Positions 22,001 through 30,400 of a DNA stretch of 64,000 nt are shown piece by piece. Location of the stretch: the NCBI RefSeq assembly GCF_002234675.1, contig NC_019867.2, forward strand, positions 19,624,184 through 19,688,183. The letters run 5' to 3'. Every line of letters begins with the position of its first letter. The stretch's first letter is position 1. Both the position numbers and the translations under genes were made by a program. The DNA is from Oryzias latipes (lineage: Eukaryota; Chordata; Actinopteri; Beloniformes; Adrianichthyidae). Under the pieces are notes generated by a model. It made no database searches, was not told the origin of the DNA, and saw nothing but the letters and a program-made list of their open reading frames with translations.

Positions 22001-23962
22001 GCCCCCTGCTGTGCATGCACATGCCCAAACCAATCACCATCCAGGGCTGCTACACGGGCGTGTGCGGAGATGCAACTTCTGAAACCACAGAAATCACAGG
22101 GGGACCTCACCCAACTCCTGCTCTGATCCACATTTCTACTCCACGGGGTCATCTACCTCCAACTGAGGCCCCAACAGTCACCCAACCAACACCTGCATCT
22201 AGTTAGTGCCCATATGATTCTTTCATAGTCTTTAAGATCTTAAAGTGTGACTCTGTCAAGAACACTTTACCTTTTGTAGATGCATGTGGACAACTACTTC
22301 TGCAAGAATCAGGAACAGTGGACTTGAGGAATGTGACCGGTCGCTGCACACTCTCCATAGGTCGACCCCTTGACGAAGTCGTCCACATTAAAGTGGTATC
22401 AAGCTCTTTAAATTGCAGGAGAAGTAGGTTTTGTTTAAAAACTATACCAATTCCTCTCTCTTACAGGCAGAAGACAGTAACTCCAGCATGTTTTTTCTTG
22501 CAGAGGAGTCTTTGGCTTTTTTTGACCGGCTAGCTTTTGTGAGGAAGTGTGAGCAGATAACAGGCAGTGAACTGACAACAAGAACCAATGTCTTGCTTGT
22601 TCGGCAAACTTTGTTCACTCCTGGAGATGGCGTTGTGTTCACCTACAGCTCACAGAAGAATGTGAAGAGGAGCCACCATCAGGGTAGGAATAGGGGTGTA
22701 ACGATCAGTCAACTTAGTCGATGAATCAATTTATATTCCAATGTTCCAACCTGATCAATCTGTCTGAGGCAAATCATTAATCAAATCGACCAATACGATC
22801 ATAAAATCATTTCAAAACAAAATGAATCAATTATAATTGATCATGGAAAATACCATTTGGATTGAGGCACCAGTGGGTTTATTTTATTATTATGTAAAAA
22901 CCTCCAAGTGCATAACAGTGGACAATACATATGTTATGACAGCAAATAATGATCAATCAATTCAGTCCAATGTGTGGAAACACTGAATTTGATGTATGTG
23001 ACCATACAGTGTGCTAGAATGTTCCAATAATTTTCTATTTTGTATTATTTTGATGTGAAAAAACAACAATGGGCTGAACTTTATGAAACTAGTTGTTATT
23101 AATACGTGTTTACCGTACTTGTTTGCTTGGACACATATTTATTTATACTTGATTATCTTGAAAGAAAGACAAGGAATCTGGAAAACCTTACCTGCACTGT
23201 TCAGTACCCAGGTAGCTATCTCTGAGTCACACTGGTATAAACATCTTCAGCCAAGTTTTGGCTGGATCCATTTCAGGGATGTCAATCAGTGAATGGGATC
23301 ATTCAAAACGAACTAAAATCAACTACGAATAGGATCGTCAACCATCAATTATGCTACGAATAGAATTGTTGTTAAAATGAATGGTAATACCCCTAGATAA
23401 GAAACATGCGGTGTCAGTGTAGAAAAATCAGAATCTATAGAAGTTTGAAAAACTTTTGGGTTTTTCTTTTGGAAAGTGCTTTCATTTTTGAGTTCTACAC
23501 AGATAGTGTTTTATTTAGTTAAAGAGTATCTTATCTTTTCCACAGGCTGTGACATTCAGCTGTTTTCTCAGAGTGGCACCTTTGAGAACCCAACGACGCA
23601 AAGCAACAACCACACCTGCCGAGTGCTCATCAGCGCCCCGCCACTAGTGAAGATCAGAATTCAAGCCTTGCATATAGGATTAGAACTCAACGCCACCAAC
23701 TCCAAAACGTCCTACATTATGGTATGCATAATCACCTTGCAGTCCGCCGCGCACTAAGTAAGGAAAAGCGTGATAATCCATCATCATACCTGTGTTTCTG
23801 GTGCAGATACGGGACACGGATGTGTTGAAAACCAACGTGTTCAAAGGCTCGCAGCTGTTCACGTGGCGCTCCTCTGGAAACATGGCCGAGGTGGAATTTC
23901 ATGGTGACTACCTTCATTCCAAAGGAGCTTTCAGAGCGAAATATTCATTCGTGCACTTTTGA
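5217..23962 (+). CDS. adamts13: ADAMTS13, von Willebrand factor-cleaving metalloprotease (29 coding exons)
   Basis: Secreted zinc protease of the reprolysin/ADAMTS family; in vertebrates it cuts von Willebrand factor. Coding exons read by eye: 5217-5294, 6968-7034, 7179-7312, 8385-8468, 8591-8715, 8805-8951, 9897-10031, 10207-10357, 10475-10579, 10679-10830, 10908-10971, 13787-13913, 13998-14146, 16269-16389, 16467-16547, 16624-16802, 16926-17085, 18335-18464, 18532-18711, 20546-20744, 20828-20930, 21030-21159, 21257-21433, 21510-21714, 21925-22201, 22280-22423, 22471-22683, 23546-23721, 23807-23962. All junctions keep phase; total 4149 nt, 1382 aa (human 1427 aa, also 29 exons). Order: signal peptide, short propeptide, metalloprotease, disintegrin-like, TSP1, Cys-rich, spacer, seven more TSP1, two CUB. 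The start gives a hydrophobic signal peptide ([13 protein letters not shown]). Least certain junctions: exons 25/26 and 26/27. No promoter motif recognised. Confidence 0.95.
5518..5542. repeat. poly(T) tract in adamts13 intron 1
   Basis: A run of more than 20 T. The rest of intron 1 (5295-6967) is AT-rich and carries a short ATTGT repeat near 6338 and the SINE relic at about 6513-6616. Confidence 0.9.
6513..6616 (-). repeat. tRNA-derived SINE relic (reverse orientation)
   Basis: The stretch around GGGTTCAGCGTCTTACCCAA and CCGGCAACCTCCTGATCA reads on the - strand like the head of a common teleost tRNA-derived SINE (compare 12885-13090). Short and diverged. Confidence 0.5.
7179..10031 (+). CDS. 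adamts13: adamts13 exons 3-7: reprolysin-type metalloprotease domain
   Basis: Residues about 49-256. The opening stretch ([11 protein letters not shown], then [12 protein letters not shown]) matches the ADAMTS13 catalytic domain start. The zinc site HELGHSFGIDHD (residues 207-218) spans the exon 6/7 junction, giving three His ligands and catalytic Glu208. The Met-turn is at Met231 in GFMMASDG. Exon borders: 7179-7312, 8385-8468, 8591-8715, 8805-8951, 9897-10031, all with GT donors and AG acceptors. The intron between exons 3 and 4 holds a MITE (about 7497-8345). No catalytic residue is missing, so the domain looks active. Confidence 0.95.
7497..8345. mobile_element. hAT-like MITE in adamts13 intron 3
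   Basis: The left end AGGAGTCTGCAACC and the right end TTGCAGACCC form short inverted repeats about 0.85 kb apart, and the right side carries the GGCTCCAGAGCCACAGATTGCAGACC-type ending common in teleost MITEs. AT-rich, with no coding capacity. Target-site duplication not clear. Confidence 0.55.
9420..9630. repeat. relic related to GATTGAATC-rich hAT MITE ends
   Basis: Repeated GAATTGAATC and AATCGAT words resemble the ends of the MITE families at 22691-23395 and 31892-32548. Too diverged for borders. The remainder of intron 6 (8952-9896) shows nothing recognisable. Confidence 0.3.
10207..10971 (+). CDS. adamts13: adamts13 exons 8-11: disintegrin-like domain and first TSP1 repeat
   Basis: Exons 10207-10357, 10475-10579, 10679-10830, 10908-10971 (residues about 257-414). 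The disintegrin-like part includes [15 protein letters not shown], then [10 protein letters not shown] and [11 protein letters not shown]. The first TSP1 repeat begins [19 protein letters not shown], with the W-x-x-W pair and the CSRTCGGG core. Exon 11 ends CAACAG and is followed by GCAAGT rather than GT; translation through this border matches the family exactly, so it is a GC-AG intron. Confidence 0.93.
11744..11870 (+). repeat. SINE-like fragment, family A
   Basis: Reads as gene-proximal tRNA-like head (CTCGCCTCACAGCAAGAAAGG, GGTTTGAATCCC B-box-like) followed by the GCATGTTCTCC...GTGTGGATTTTCTCCGG segment. Related copies at 25375-25705, 36320-36668 (reverse) and 41518-41800. Only the left part is present. 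Confidence 0.65.
12885..13090 (+). repeat. tRNA-derived teleost SINE, family B
   Basis: A tRNA-like head (GATCAGAAGATTTCTGGTTC) is followed by the CCTTGGGCAACCTTTTAGG and CCACCATCGGTGTGTGAATG blocks and a TGGGACTGTGAC...AAAAGTTTCACT ending. This layout is that of a very common fish SINE. Confidence 0.7.
13105..13400. repeat. unclassified dispersed repeat, family C (copy 1)
   Basis: Shares GAGGTCGCCACAGCGAATCAG and the TTGGCAGAG...TTATGCCGGATGTC block with 62595-62780, where the same order occurs. Repeats with a GCCGGATG block are widespread in fishes; the class is unknown to me. Confidence 0.55.
13787..17085 (+). CDS. adamts13: adamts13 exons 12-17: Cys-rich and spacer domains
   Basis: Exons 13787-13913, 13998-14146, 16269-16389, 16467-16547, 16624-16802, 16926-17085 (residues about 415-686). 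The Cys-rich part has [22 protein letters not shown] and [11 protein letters not shown]. The spacer has [15 protein letters not shown] and a [23 protein letters not shown] segment split here only for length. Exon 17 opens [11 protein letters not shown], the counterpart of the human exosite-3 segment (R660, Y661, Y665): both Tyr are kept and Arg is Lys. Exon 17 ends in the start of the second TSP1 repeat (CSVTCGAG). A large Tc1 insertion fills the intron between exons 13 and 14. Confidence 0.93.
14340..15050. mobile_element. probable nested insertion inside the Tc1 element
   Basis: About 0.7 kb interrupts the Tc1 left arm before its transposase region. Both flanks are typical Tc1 sequence. The insert has ACTGCGG near both ends but no coding capacity; class unknown. 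Confidence 0.4.
15117..16080 (+). pseudogene. Tc1 transposase remnant
   Basis: Begins MGKAKELS, with an early stop after about 11 codons and several frame changes. Recognisable pieces: helix-turn-helix-like [20 protein letters not shown], the DDE segment [22 protein letters not shown] (here cut to the first part only: MWSDETK at about 15568), and a later HNDNDPKH-like region. Not translatable as one protein. Confidence 0.85.
17385..18125 (+). pseudogene. second Tc1-like transposase remnant (adamts13 intron 17)
   Basis: Contains [20 protein letters not shown] (17632 onward), then [14 protein letters not shown] and LQKTYRK-type end sequence in shifting frames. It is more diverged than the copy in intron 13 and from a different Tc1 subfamily. 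No clear inverted repeats were found. Confidence 0.8.
18335..22201 (+). CDS. adamts13: adamts13 exons 18-25: TSP1 repeats 2-8 and linker
   Basis: Exons 18335-18464, 18532-18711, 20546-20744, 20828-20930, 21030-21159, 21257-21433, 21510-21714, 21925-22201 (residues about 687-1153). Seven TSP1 modules including the one begun in exon 17, each with a CSxxC core: [56 protein letters not shown]. This matches the eight TSP1 repeats of human ADAMTS13 (one plus seven). The fourth repeat keeps the canonical core, which is degenerate in the human protein. Exon 25 ends in a Thr/Pro-rich linker before the CUB domains. Its donor (A then GTTAGT, at 22202) is inferred from phase. Confidence 0.92.
19135..19310 (+). 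repeat. 3' end of a non-LTR retrotransposon, RTE-like
   Basis: Encodes the C-terminal signature [20 protein letters not shown]...[11 protein letters not shown] followed by stop and a GAAAGAGAAAGAAGAAG tail, the usual 5'-truncated LINE end. Class by resemblance only. The remaining intron between exons 19 and 20 (18712-20545) holds a C(14)/(CA)n microsatellite and no gene. Confidence 0.55.
19727..19758. repeat. compound poly(C)/(CA)n microsatellite
   Basis: A run of C followed by about nine CA units. Confidence 0.95.
22280..23962 (+). CDS. adamts13: adamts13 exons 26-29: two CUB domains and stop
   Basis: Exons 22280-22423, 22471-22683, 23546-23721, 23807-23962 (residues about 1154-1382). CUB1 runs from [18 protein letters not shown] through [20 protein letters not shown] to [11 protein letters not shown]2 starts [16 protein letters not shown] and ends at the TGA at 23960-23962. 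The exon 26/27 border is set by phase: donor GTAGGT after 22423 and the second AG of TTACAGGCAG as acceptor. Exon 27 ends at 22683 and a MITE begins only seven intron bases later. Confidence 0.9.
22691..23395. mobile_element. hAT-like MITE, family D (copy 1), in adamts13 intron 27
   Basis: Ends TAGGGGTGT and ATACCCCTA are inverted repeats. Flanking octamers GGTAGGAA (22683-22690) and GATAAGAA (23396-23403) agree at 6 of 8, as expected of an 8-bp hAT duplication that has since mutated. About 0.7 kb, AT-rich, no transposase. A reverse-oriented copy is at 31892-32548. Confidence 0.75.
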
Positions 23963-24170
23963 GTCTACACATTTCAGTGTCTTCATGTAATATTTGTTTG
24001 CAATACTTACATTTTTTGTTAGAATAACCAACCTCTGTGGTGTAAAAGGAACCTGTTTGTTTCATTTAAATGCTGTTCATAAAGTATGTTGTCATTGTTT
24101 TGACCTATGAAAAAGCAGACACTCAACATCCACAGAGTAAAGCTAACGCTTTACTACAAACATCTTGTGT

Positions 24171-24228
24171 ATTAAAGAAGGAAAGAAGCATCTGTAACAT
24201 AACACAAATGTTCCCACAAAATATTAAA
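24171..24228 (+). terminator. candidate adamts13 polyadenylation signals
   Basis: Two ATTAAA hexamers, at 24171-24176 and 24223-24228, lie 209-266 nt after the adamts13 stop codon. No AATAAA is present in the 459 bp between the two convergent stop codons. The hexamer match is visible; use of either site is inferred. No clear signal was seen for crat on the opposite strand in the same stretch. Confidence 0.4.
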
Positions 24229-24421
24229 ATATTTCATTCTCTTAAATTATTCTTTTTGCCCTGACACTCTAAACTTCCCTCCAGCAGGTTCCCTGGAAGC
24301 AGGTTTCTTCTTAGCACATTGCACGTTTATGCCAGTGAGGCATTCTGCCAACAGCTCTGGCAATGACTCGATTCCGTTTCAGTTCCCGTCACTGCCCGGC
24401 AAGCCAGACTGCTGTGTGGGA

Positions 24422-27400
24422 TCACTGTCTGGTCACGGCTGCGTCTTCCAGGAGAGCTCTCATGTCCAACAGTGAATCCTCTACAGCCTGGGCAAAGTTG
24501 GCAGCATTTGTCTCCTCGCAGCTGTTGAAGGCTGTGATGGCAATGTTTATGTGCTCATCCATGGGATTGTAACACACTCCATAGCCATCTGGCACCACTG
24601 GGCCAAAGCACATAACACAGTCTGTTTTGGAGCCAACCTGGATGTAGAGATGAGGGGAAAAGCAAATATTGATATGGATGATTCAAACTGATAACTGTAA
24701 TAGCAGATTGTTGGTTTTCTTAAACACAAACATACCTGGCTGGTGGAGAGATTAAAATGATTAGCCACAGCATAGGAGGTATCCATGAATATCTCGGGCA
24801 TAGAGGTCAGGTCAGTAATACTCTGCATCCTCAACCCAAGAAGGTGTCTGTCTATGGCCTGTCCATGAATAGCCTGAAGACAAACGGAAGTATGTTACAT
24901 TTTGAATTGTTTTATTCTTTTCCATTGCTAGAAAAATCTGGATCTCACATTGTATGTGTTTTCCTTGTGTGTTTGGACAGCTTTCTCCAGCATTGCAACC
25001 TTCTCTTCTTTCTGTAGGGCAGACATTTGCAGCTCAGTGAACCGTAATACATGTCAAGGAAAATATACTGACTCAAAGGCTTTCTGCTGAACCTCAGTTC
25101 TACCCTTTAGCCCCACCCCTTTGGGTTTCTGTATTGCCTCAGGCTAAGACACATCAAAAGATTTTAAAAAGTATTCAGCAACCAAAGCTAAACATTGAAT
25201 TAACAACTATAATGTTTTGGATGCCAAAAAAATTGTAAGCAATCCGAAGAGTTTGCTCATGTAGTCATGCATTTACTGCTGGTGGCAATAAAGATGACAC
25301 GTTTGAATTTTTGTTGCACTGTTTGTGCCGAACTTTTAAAGGCTTGTTTTATATGTTCAGTATATTTACTAGGGCTGCACGCTGCCTCACAGCAAGAAGG
25401 CCCCTCGGGTGGGGACCTGAAACAGAACACAAATGGGGGACCTCTCTGTGTGGAGTTTGCATGTTCTCCCAGTGCATGCGTGGGTTTTATCCGGGGACTC
25501 CGGCTTTCTCCAATTGTCCAAAAACATGCTCCATAGGTTAATTGGTTACCATAAATTGCCCCTAATGTGAGTCTGCATGGGTGTGTGATTAGTGTGGCCC
25601 TGCAACAGACTGGCGACCTATCCAGGATGTCCCCTGCCTTGGCCCATGAGTGGCCGGGATGTGACCCCCGAATGGGAAAAACCGGGTTAAGAATCTGAAT
25701 GAATGAAAAAATATATTCACCAATCTCATTAATTATCATGGTACTGAATGCTGACTTGTATCTTTACATTTCTGCCGCTACCGAACCTACATAGTAAAGC
25801 TACCTCCACGTCACCCTCGACAGCGTGTAAGAGGCCACTTTTAATGATAAGTCTATATAAAGGTACACGCTCAAAACTATTGCATTCATTTGTAGCTACG
25901 CGAGTTTCAACAACCGTTTTTAGACTCTATGTACAAAACGCATGGCCATTCAATCCGCAATGCCAATTAAACCAAGTCAGACCAATCAGGGACTTAGATT
26001 TGGCAGTGAAATATGGATATGGTTTATCTGGTGAACCAGACTTTGCAACAAGTTTGACAACGTCTGCCTTTGTTTAATTAAAATAAAATTAAACCAAGAC
26101 CACTCTCTTGACATGATGGTAATCCATATCCGCCATTGCAAGGATACTAGCAATAAAACGAACCGTTTTGCACCACTTTGAAATTTCAAACCAAGCCTCT
26201 TCCAACTGTAGGTGGCAGACATGCGCTAGTAAATAGCAGAAAAAGAAGGAGCCCCTCCCTGCTTGTCCAGTGTGAACACCATGGGCTAAATGCCAGCAGT
26301 GAACGTAGTTTAAGAGTCAGTACAGGGGCTGGGTCAGGGGTGTATTGCCACATCATTCATTTTAAAGGCCGCCTCTCCAGCCACAACAAGGGAAAACTCT
26401 GGTTTGTGGTTGGTTAAGTCCAAAAGCCTTGATATTCTCAAAGAGACAAATACTGATTACCTGATTCAATGTTGTCTTGCAGTTTTTCTCTTGTATTGTG
26501 GAGCTTACGCAATAAAAATGTTTTTATGTAATGAAAACTAATGGCGTTTATAGGTTTTTTGACATGTATGCCTGTCGACTGATGATGAAGCTACTTGGAT
26601 GAGTGGTGAAACGTTTCAAGAAGAGAAACCTTTCAGTCCATATGCTATGACTCAACTTCAAGACACAGAAATACTTCTGTTCTAAAGCAGATTTGTATAT
26701 TAATGTTTGCAGTGTTTCTAGAACAAAAAGTAAATATCCAAAGGTTATTTTTAATATAATCCATTCATTCATGCATTTTTTGAACCTGCTGAGAAGCTTT
26801 CTGGGTTCAGAACAATCAAATTGACATGTAAAGTAGTATCTGAGAAAAAAGAATTTAAAAATTTAAAAAAACAAGACATCAAATATATTATGATCATTTT
26901 AATTTCTTTATGGTTTACCAAACCACAGCCACCAAACCTTGGCCAACCCAGTAAAAATGTTGGAGACAGTGCTGTTGAGAGGCAACGCTCAGTGATGGAG
27001 TACGGCCAAAGGGCTCAAACTGGGATTCAGCTAAAGTGGCCTCTCCCTACCTGCTTTGTAGAGTCTTGCATCGCCTTGACAAACTGAAGCGAGTCTGCTG
27101 TGGTGGAACGGATGGCATCTGTTCGTCCATATTTAAACATTCTGAGCGATGCACTTTCATAGGTGGAGCAGCAGCAATTGTACATCCTTCAAATCAAAGA
27201 CAAGAGAGATGACGTTTACACTTTGGTGAACACATTTTACAGCAAGAGAAGGCTTCTTACCTGAAGTATGCCAGCTGTAGAGCCATTTGCACAAAGCCAT
27301 CTGGACTTAGCTTATATTGCTTTGGTAATTTTTTACCAAAATGAGGAAATCTGAGCACTTTCACATCCAAGTCATGAACCATTCTAATAAAGCAAAAATA

Positions 27401-30400
27401 AGGTGTTTAGAAAAATGTCATTAAAAGCTAAATATGATCAGTACACTTCATTTTACACACATGTTCATGTTCTGTTTAGCATTCTCAATGTCTCTCTTAA
27501 TTTCTGGTGTGATGTTGAATCGCAGTTTCTGAGGCATGGGCAACGGAACCATGGGAGAGCGGACCATTTGTATGTTCTGCCTGTTGAAAAAATGTGAAAC
27601 CATTTCAATTTTAAAGCAAAGAAAGCACTTGTCTAAATTTGATCAAAACTTACATGTATTTAACAACGTGATCGATGAGAAACACAATGGGTGGACCCTC
27701 AGCGGGAGCATGTTCATAAACCAGTCCACATGAACCGTCTTCCCCAACAATGAACTGAGGATCATTTTGAAGTATATTCAAGTTCTCCCACAGTATCAGA
27801 GTCCTGCTAAATAGTTCATATGTCACCTGAGGTGTCACAAACAGACCTGCAACGTCTTATCAAACCAGCGATTGCCGCTGTTCCAGCGGGCCCCCCCTCC
27901 GTGGAGCATCTGAGCAGTCACACGGCTGAGATACAGCTCGTCTGACACTCGAGGCAGCGGAGCGTCCAAACATACTGCAAAGATACTTTTCTGGATGGCA
28001 CGGACCGACTCCTTATTTGTCTTATCTGGGGGGAAAAAAAACATTAAATCCAACAGAAAAAAAACTTCTTTTTTTTTTTAAATCTACTTTTCAAAAAAAA
28101 TGCAATGAGTTTGCTGCTCACCCTTTATTAGGTTGTTATAAGCTTTTCCCCAGGTGTTCCGGTGCTGAGATGTAAGGATGCCGATGGGTTCCTTATTAGT
28201 CTGCAGAGAGGAATTCCAGATCTTCTCCAGCTGCATGTATATCTGATCCACCGTTAGTGGCGTGCCATCGCTGTTGTACACATCCAAGACAAAAAACTGC
28301 AGAAAAAAAAAGAAGACATTCATGCGTTTCTTCTGCCACCTGTGGGGTTTGTAAAATTAAGAAGTGCAAAAAAGTGCAGCCTTGCAGCGAACCTGAAAGT
28401 TGTGGACCACTGCAATGTGAGTGGGAGGTGTCTTCCCTACAGCATGATTTACAACAGTGTCTCTCTTTGGTCCAGGGATTCGGCAGGAAGAAAGGATCTG
28501 ATAATACTGGTCCATGCAGAGAGACTTCCCACTCAAATACTCTACTGGCAGCGTTTCACTGAGGCACAATCATAGGTGTTTTCAAATTAAAGAAACAAAA
28601 CTGAAAATGGACATTTTGAGTAGCACAGAGTTTGTATTAATGCGAAGCAAACTCACGTGTCGATCATTCTTTTGAAGTCCAAAACTCCTGCAATCAGTTT
28701 GGCTGCAAATCTGCAAGAAGTAAAAAAAAAAAAAAAAAGCTTACATGATGGATTCTATTTTGACATCACAGCTATAATCCAAACAAAATGTAGAAAACAC
28801 ATTCATTCATTTATAAGATGCTTTTCTGAGCCCTCAAGGTTGCCGTACAACATAAACACAGTATCTAAAATACAATAAACAACAACAATTTAAATACATC
28901 CACATTTAAATGGAGGTTTGTGAAATTTAGGAGGTTAAATTGCGCAATGCTAATGAATGGCCTACTTTTAAGCGTATGGGATATATAAGGCGCATCGAGC
29001 AAAACAAGAGTCAGAAATAAATCCATCTGTCAGAATTTATTTACTGCCATCACAGTAATTCTATAACTTGTTTGTAACCCACTACATGTTAGCTACATTA
29101 GCGTAGTCCCAAAAAAAGACAGACTGAAAACAAATGTTACTGTGACTATGCTAACTCCCAAGCTTGTTAGTAAAATATAAACAAAAACATAGTCCGACAC
29201 TGCAACACGTTAGTCACTTTAGCGTATTCACAATAAAACCCAACCTTGTTAGCAACATGTAAAAAACCGACTGAAACAGCTAAAAAAGACATTACTGTGA
29301 CAATGCTAACTCCCAATATTGAAGGTAACATTTAAACAAACAAAAAAAAGAAGCAGTCCGTTACACGTTAGCTGCATTAGCATGTTCACAATAACACTCA
29401 ACCTTGTTTGGAACATGTAAAAAACACGTCTGATACCGCTAACACAAACTTTACTGTGACTACGCTAACACCCAGTGTTGTTAGTAACACATAAAAAAAC
29501 ACAGTACAACACTGTGTTATGTCTTCATGGGACTACTAAGTTCGCAGCATGCCTTGTGTGTCACAGCAGTTAAAAACAGCTGAGCAATGGTAGAGCGTCC
29601 AAAGAGCTTTAAATAACACCGTCAGCTTTGGAATTGGAGACTTTGGCAGGCACGAATTGAAACTGTATATAGGAGTGTGCTTTCACTGTACCTTAAGAAA
29701 AACAGGAAACACTTATATGACTGCATTTGTGAAAGACTAAATCAAAACATGATTCTTCAAATGTATTCTTGTAACACAAAGATGAAGGGTGTGCAATCGC
29801 AGAACAAGCTCTTCTTTCGAATGGCTCAAGCTAATGTACTTTGTAATGTGTGTCGTTTAGACGGAGTGACTGCTCTTTCATGGTTCTTGCTCTGGTTTCT
29901 CACCTCATCTGGCCTTGTCGATCTTGAAAGTGCAACCGAGGAAGGACCACTCCGGGGCTCGTGTAAACTGCTAATGGCATGCGGCAGTCCAGATATGCCG
30001 ACTGCATCCACCACTCTGATAACTACAGGAACAAACGCTAGTGTGATAAAAAGATCATGGTATGTACTGTCATGACAAAACAAGTTAAAGAGTATCAAAA
30101 GTAGGAATAACGCAATGAATGAGCTGCAGACAAATATAAAGCAACGACTGTCATATCAAACAGAAAAAAATAAAAATAAAGAGTCCAATTCCTAGTTAGA
30201 AAATTTATTTGAACATAGCTGAAAATGTTTCTTACATGCTTTTCTGTGTCTCGTTACACTGCACGCCCCCGGCGTGGCTATGAGATCATCCTAAAAGCCA
30301 CGTCATCCTATAAATCTACCTTGTAGTTTCCTTAAAAGAATACTCTTAAAATAATGTCAAAACACCACAGCGATGATACAGAGGAACTCATTGAAATGTG

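Larger units (their letters stand above)
25012..27050 (-). other. crat intron 11, 2.0 kb
   Basis: Contains a SINE-like copy (25375-25705) and a dispersed repeat with a hammerhead-like motif (26579-26613). No other coding signal. Confidence 0.7.

Noticed and set aside
25257..25739. 160-codon minus-strand frame
   Set aside because: Antisense of a SINE-like repeat in crat intron 11.
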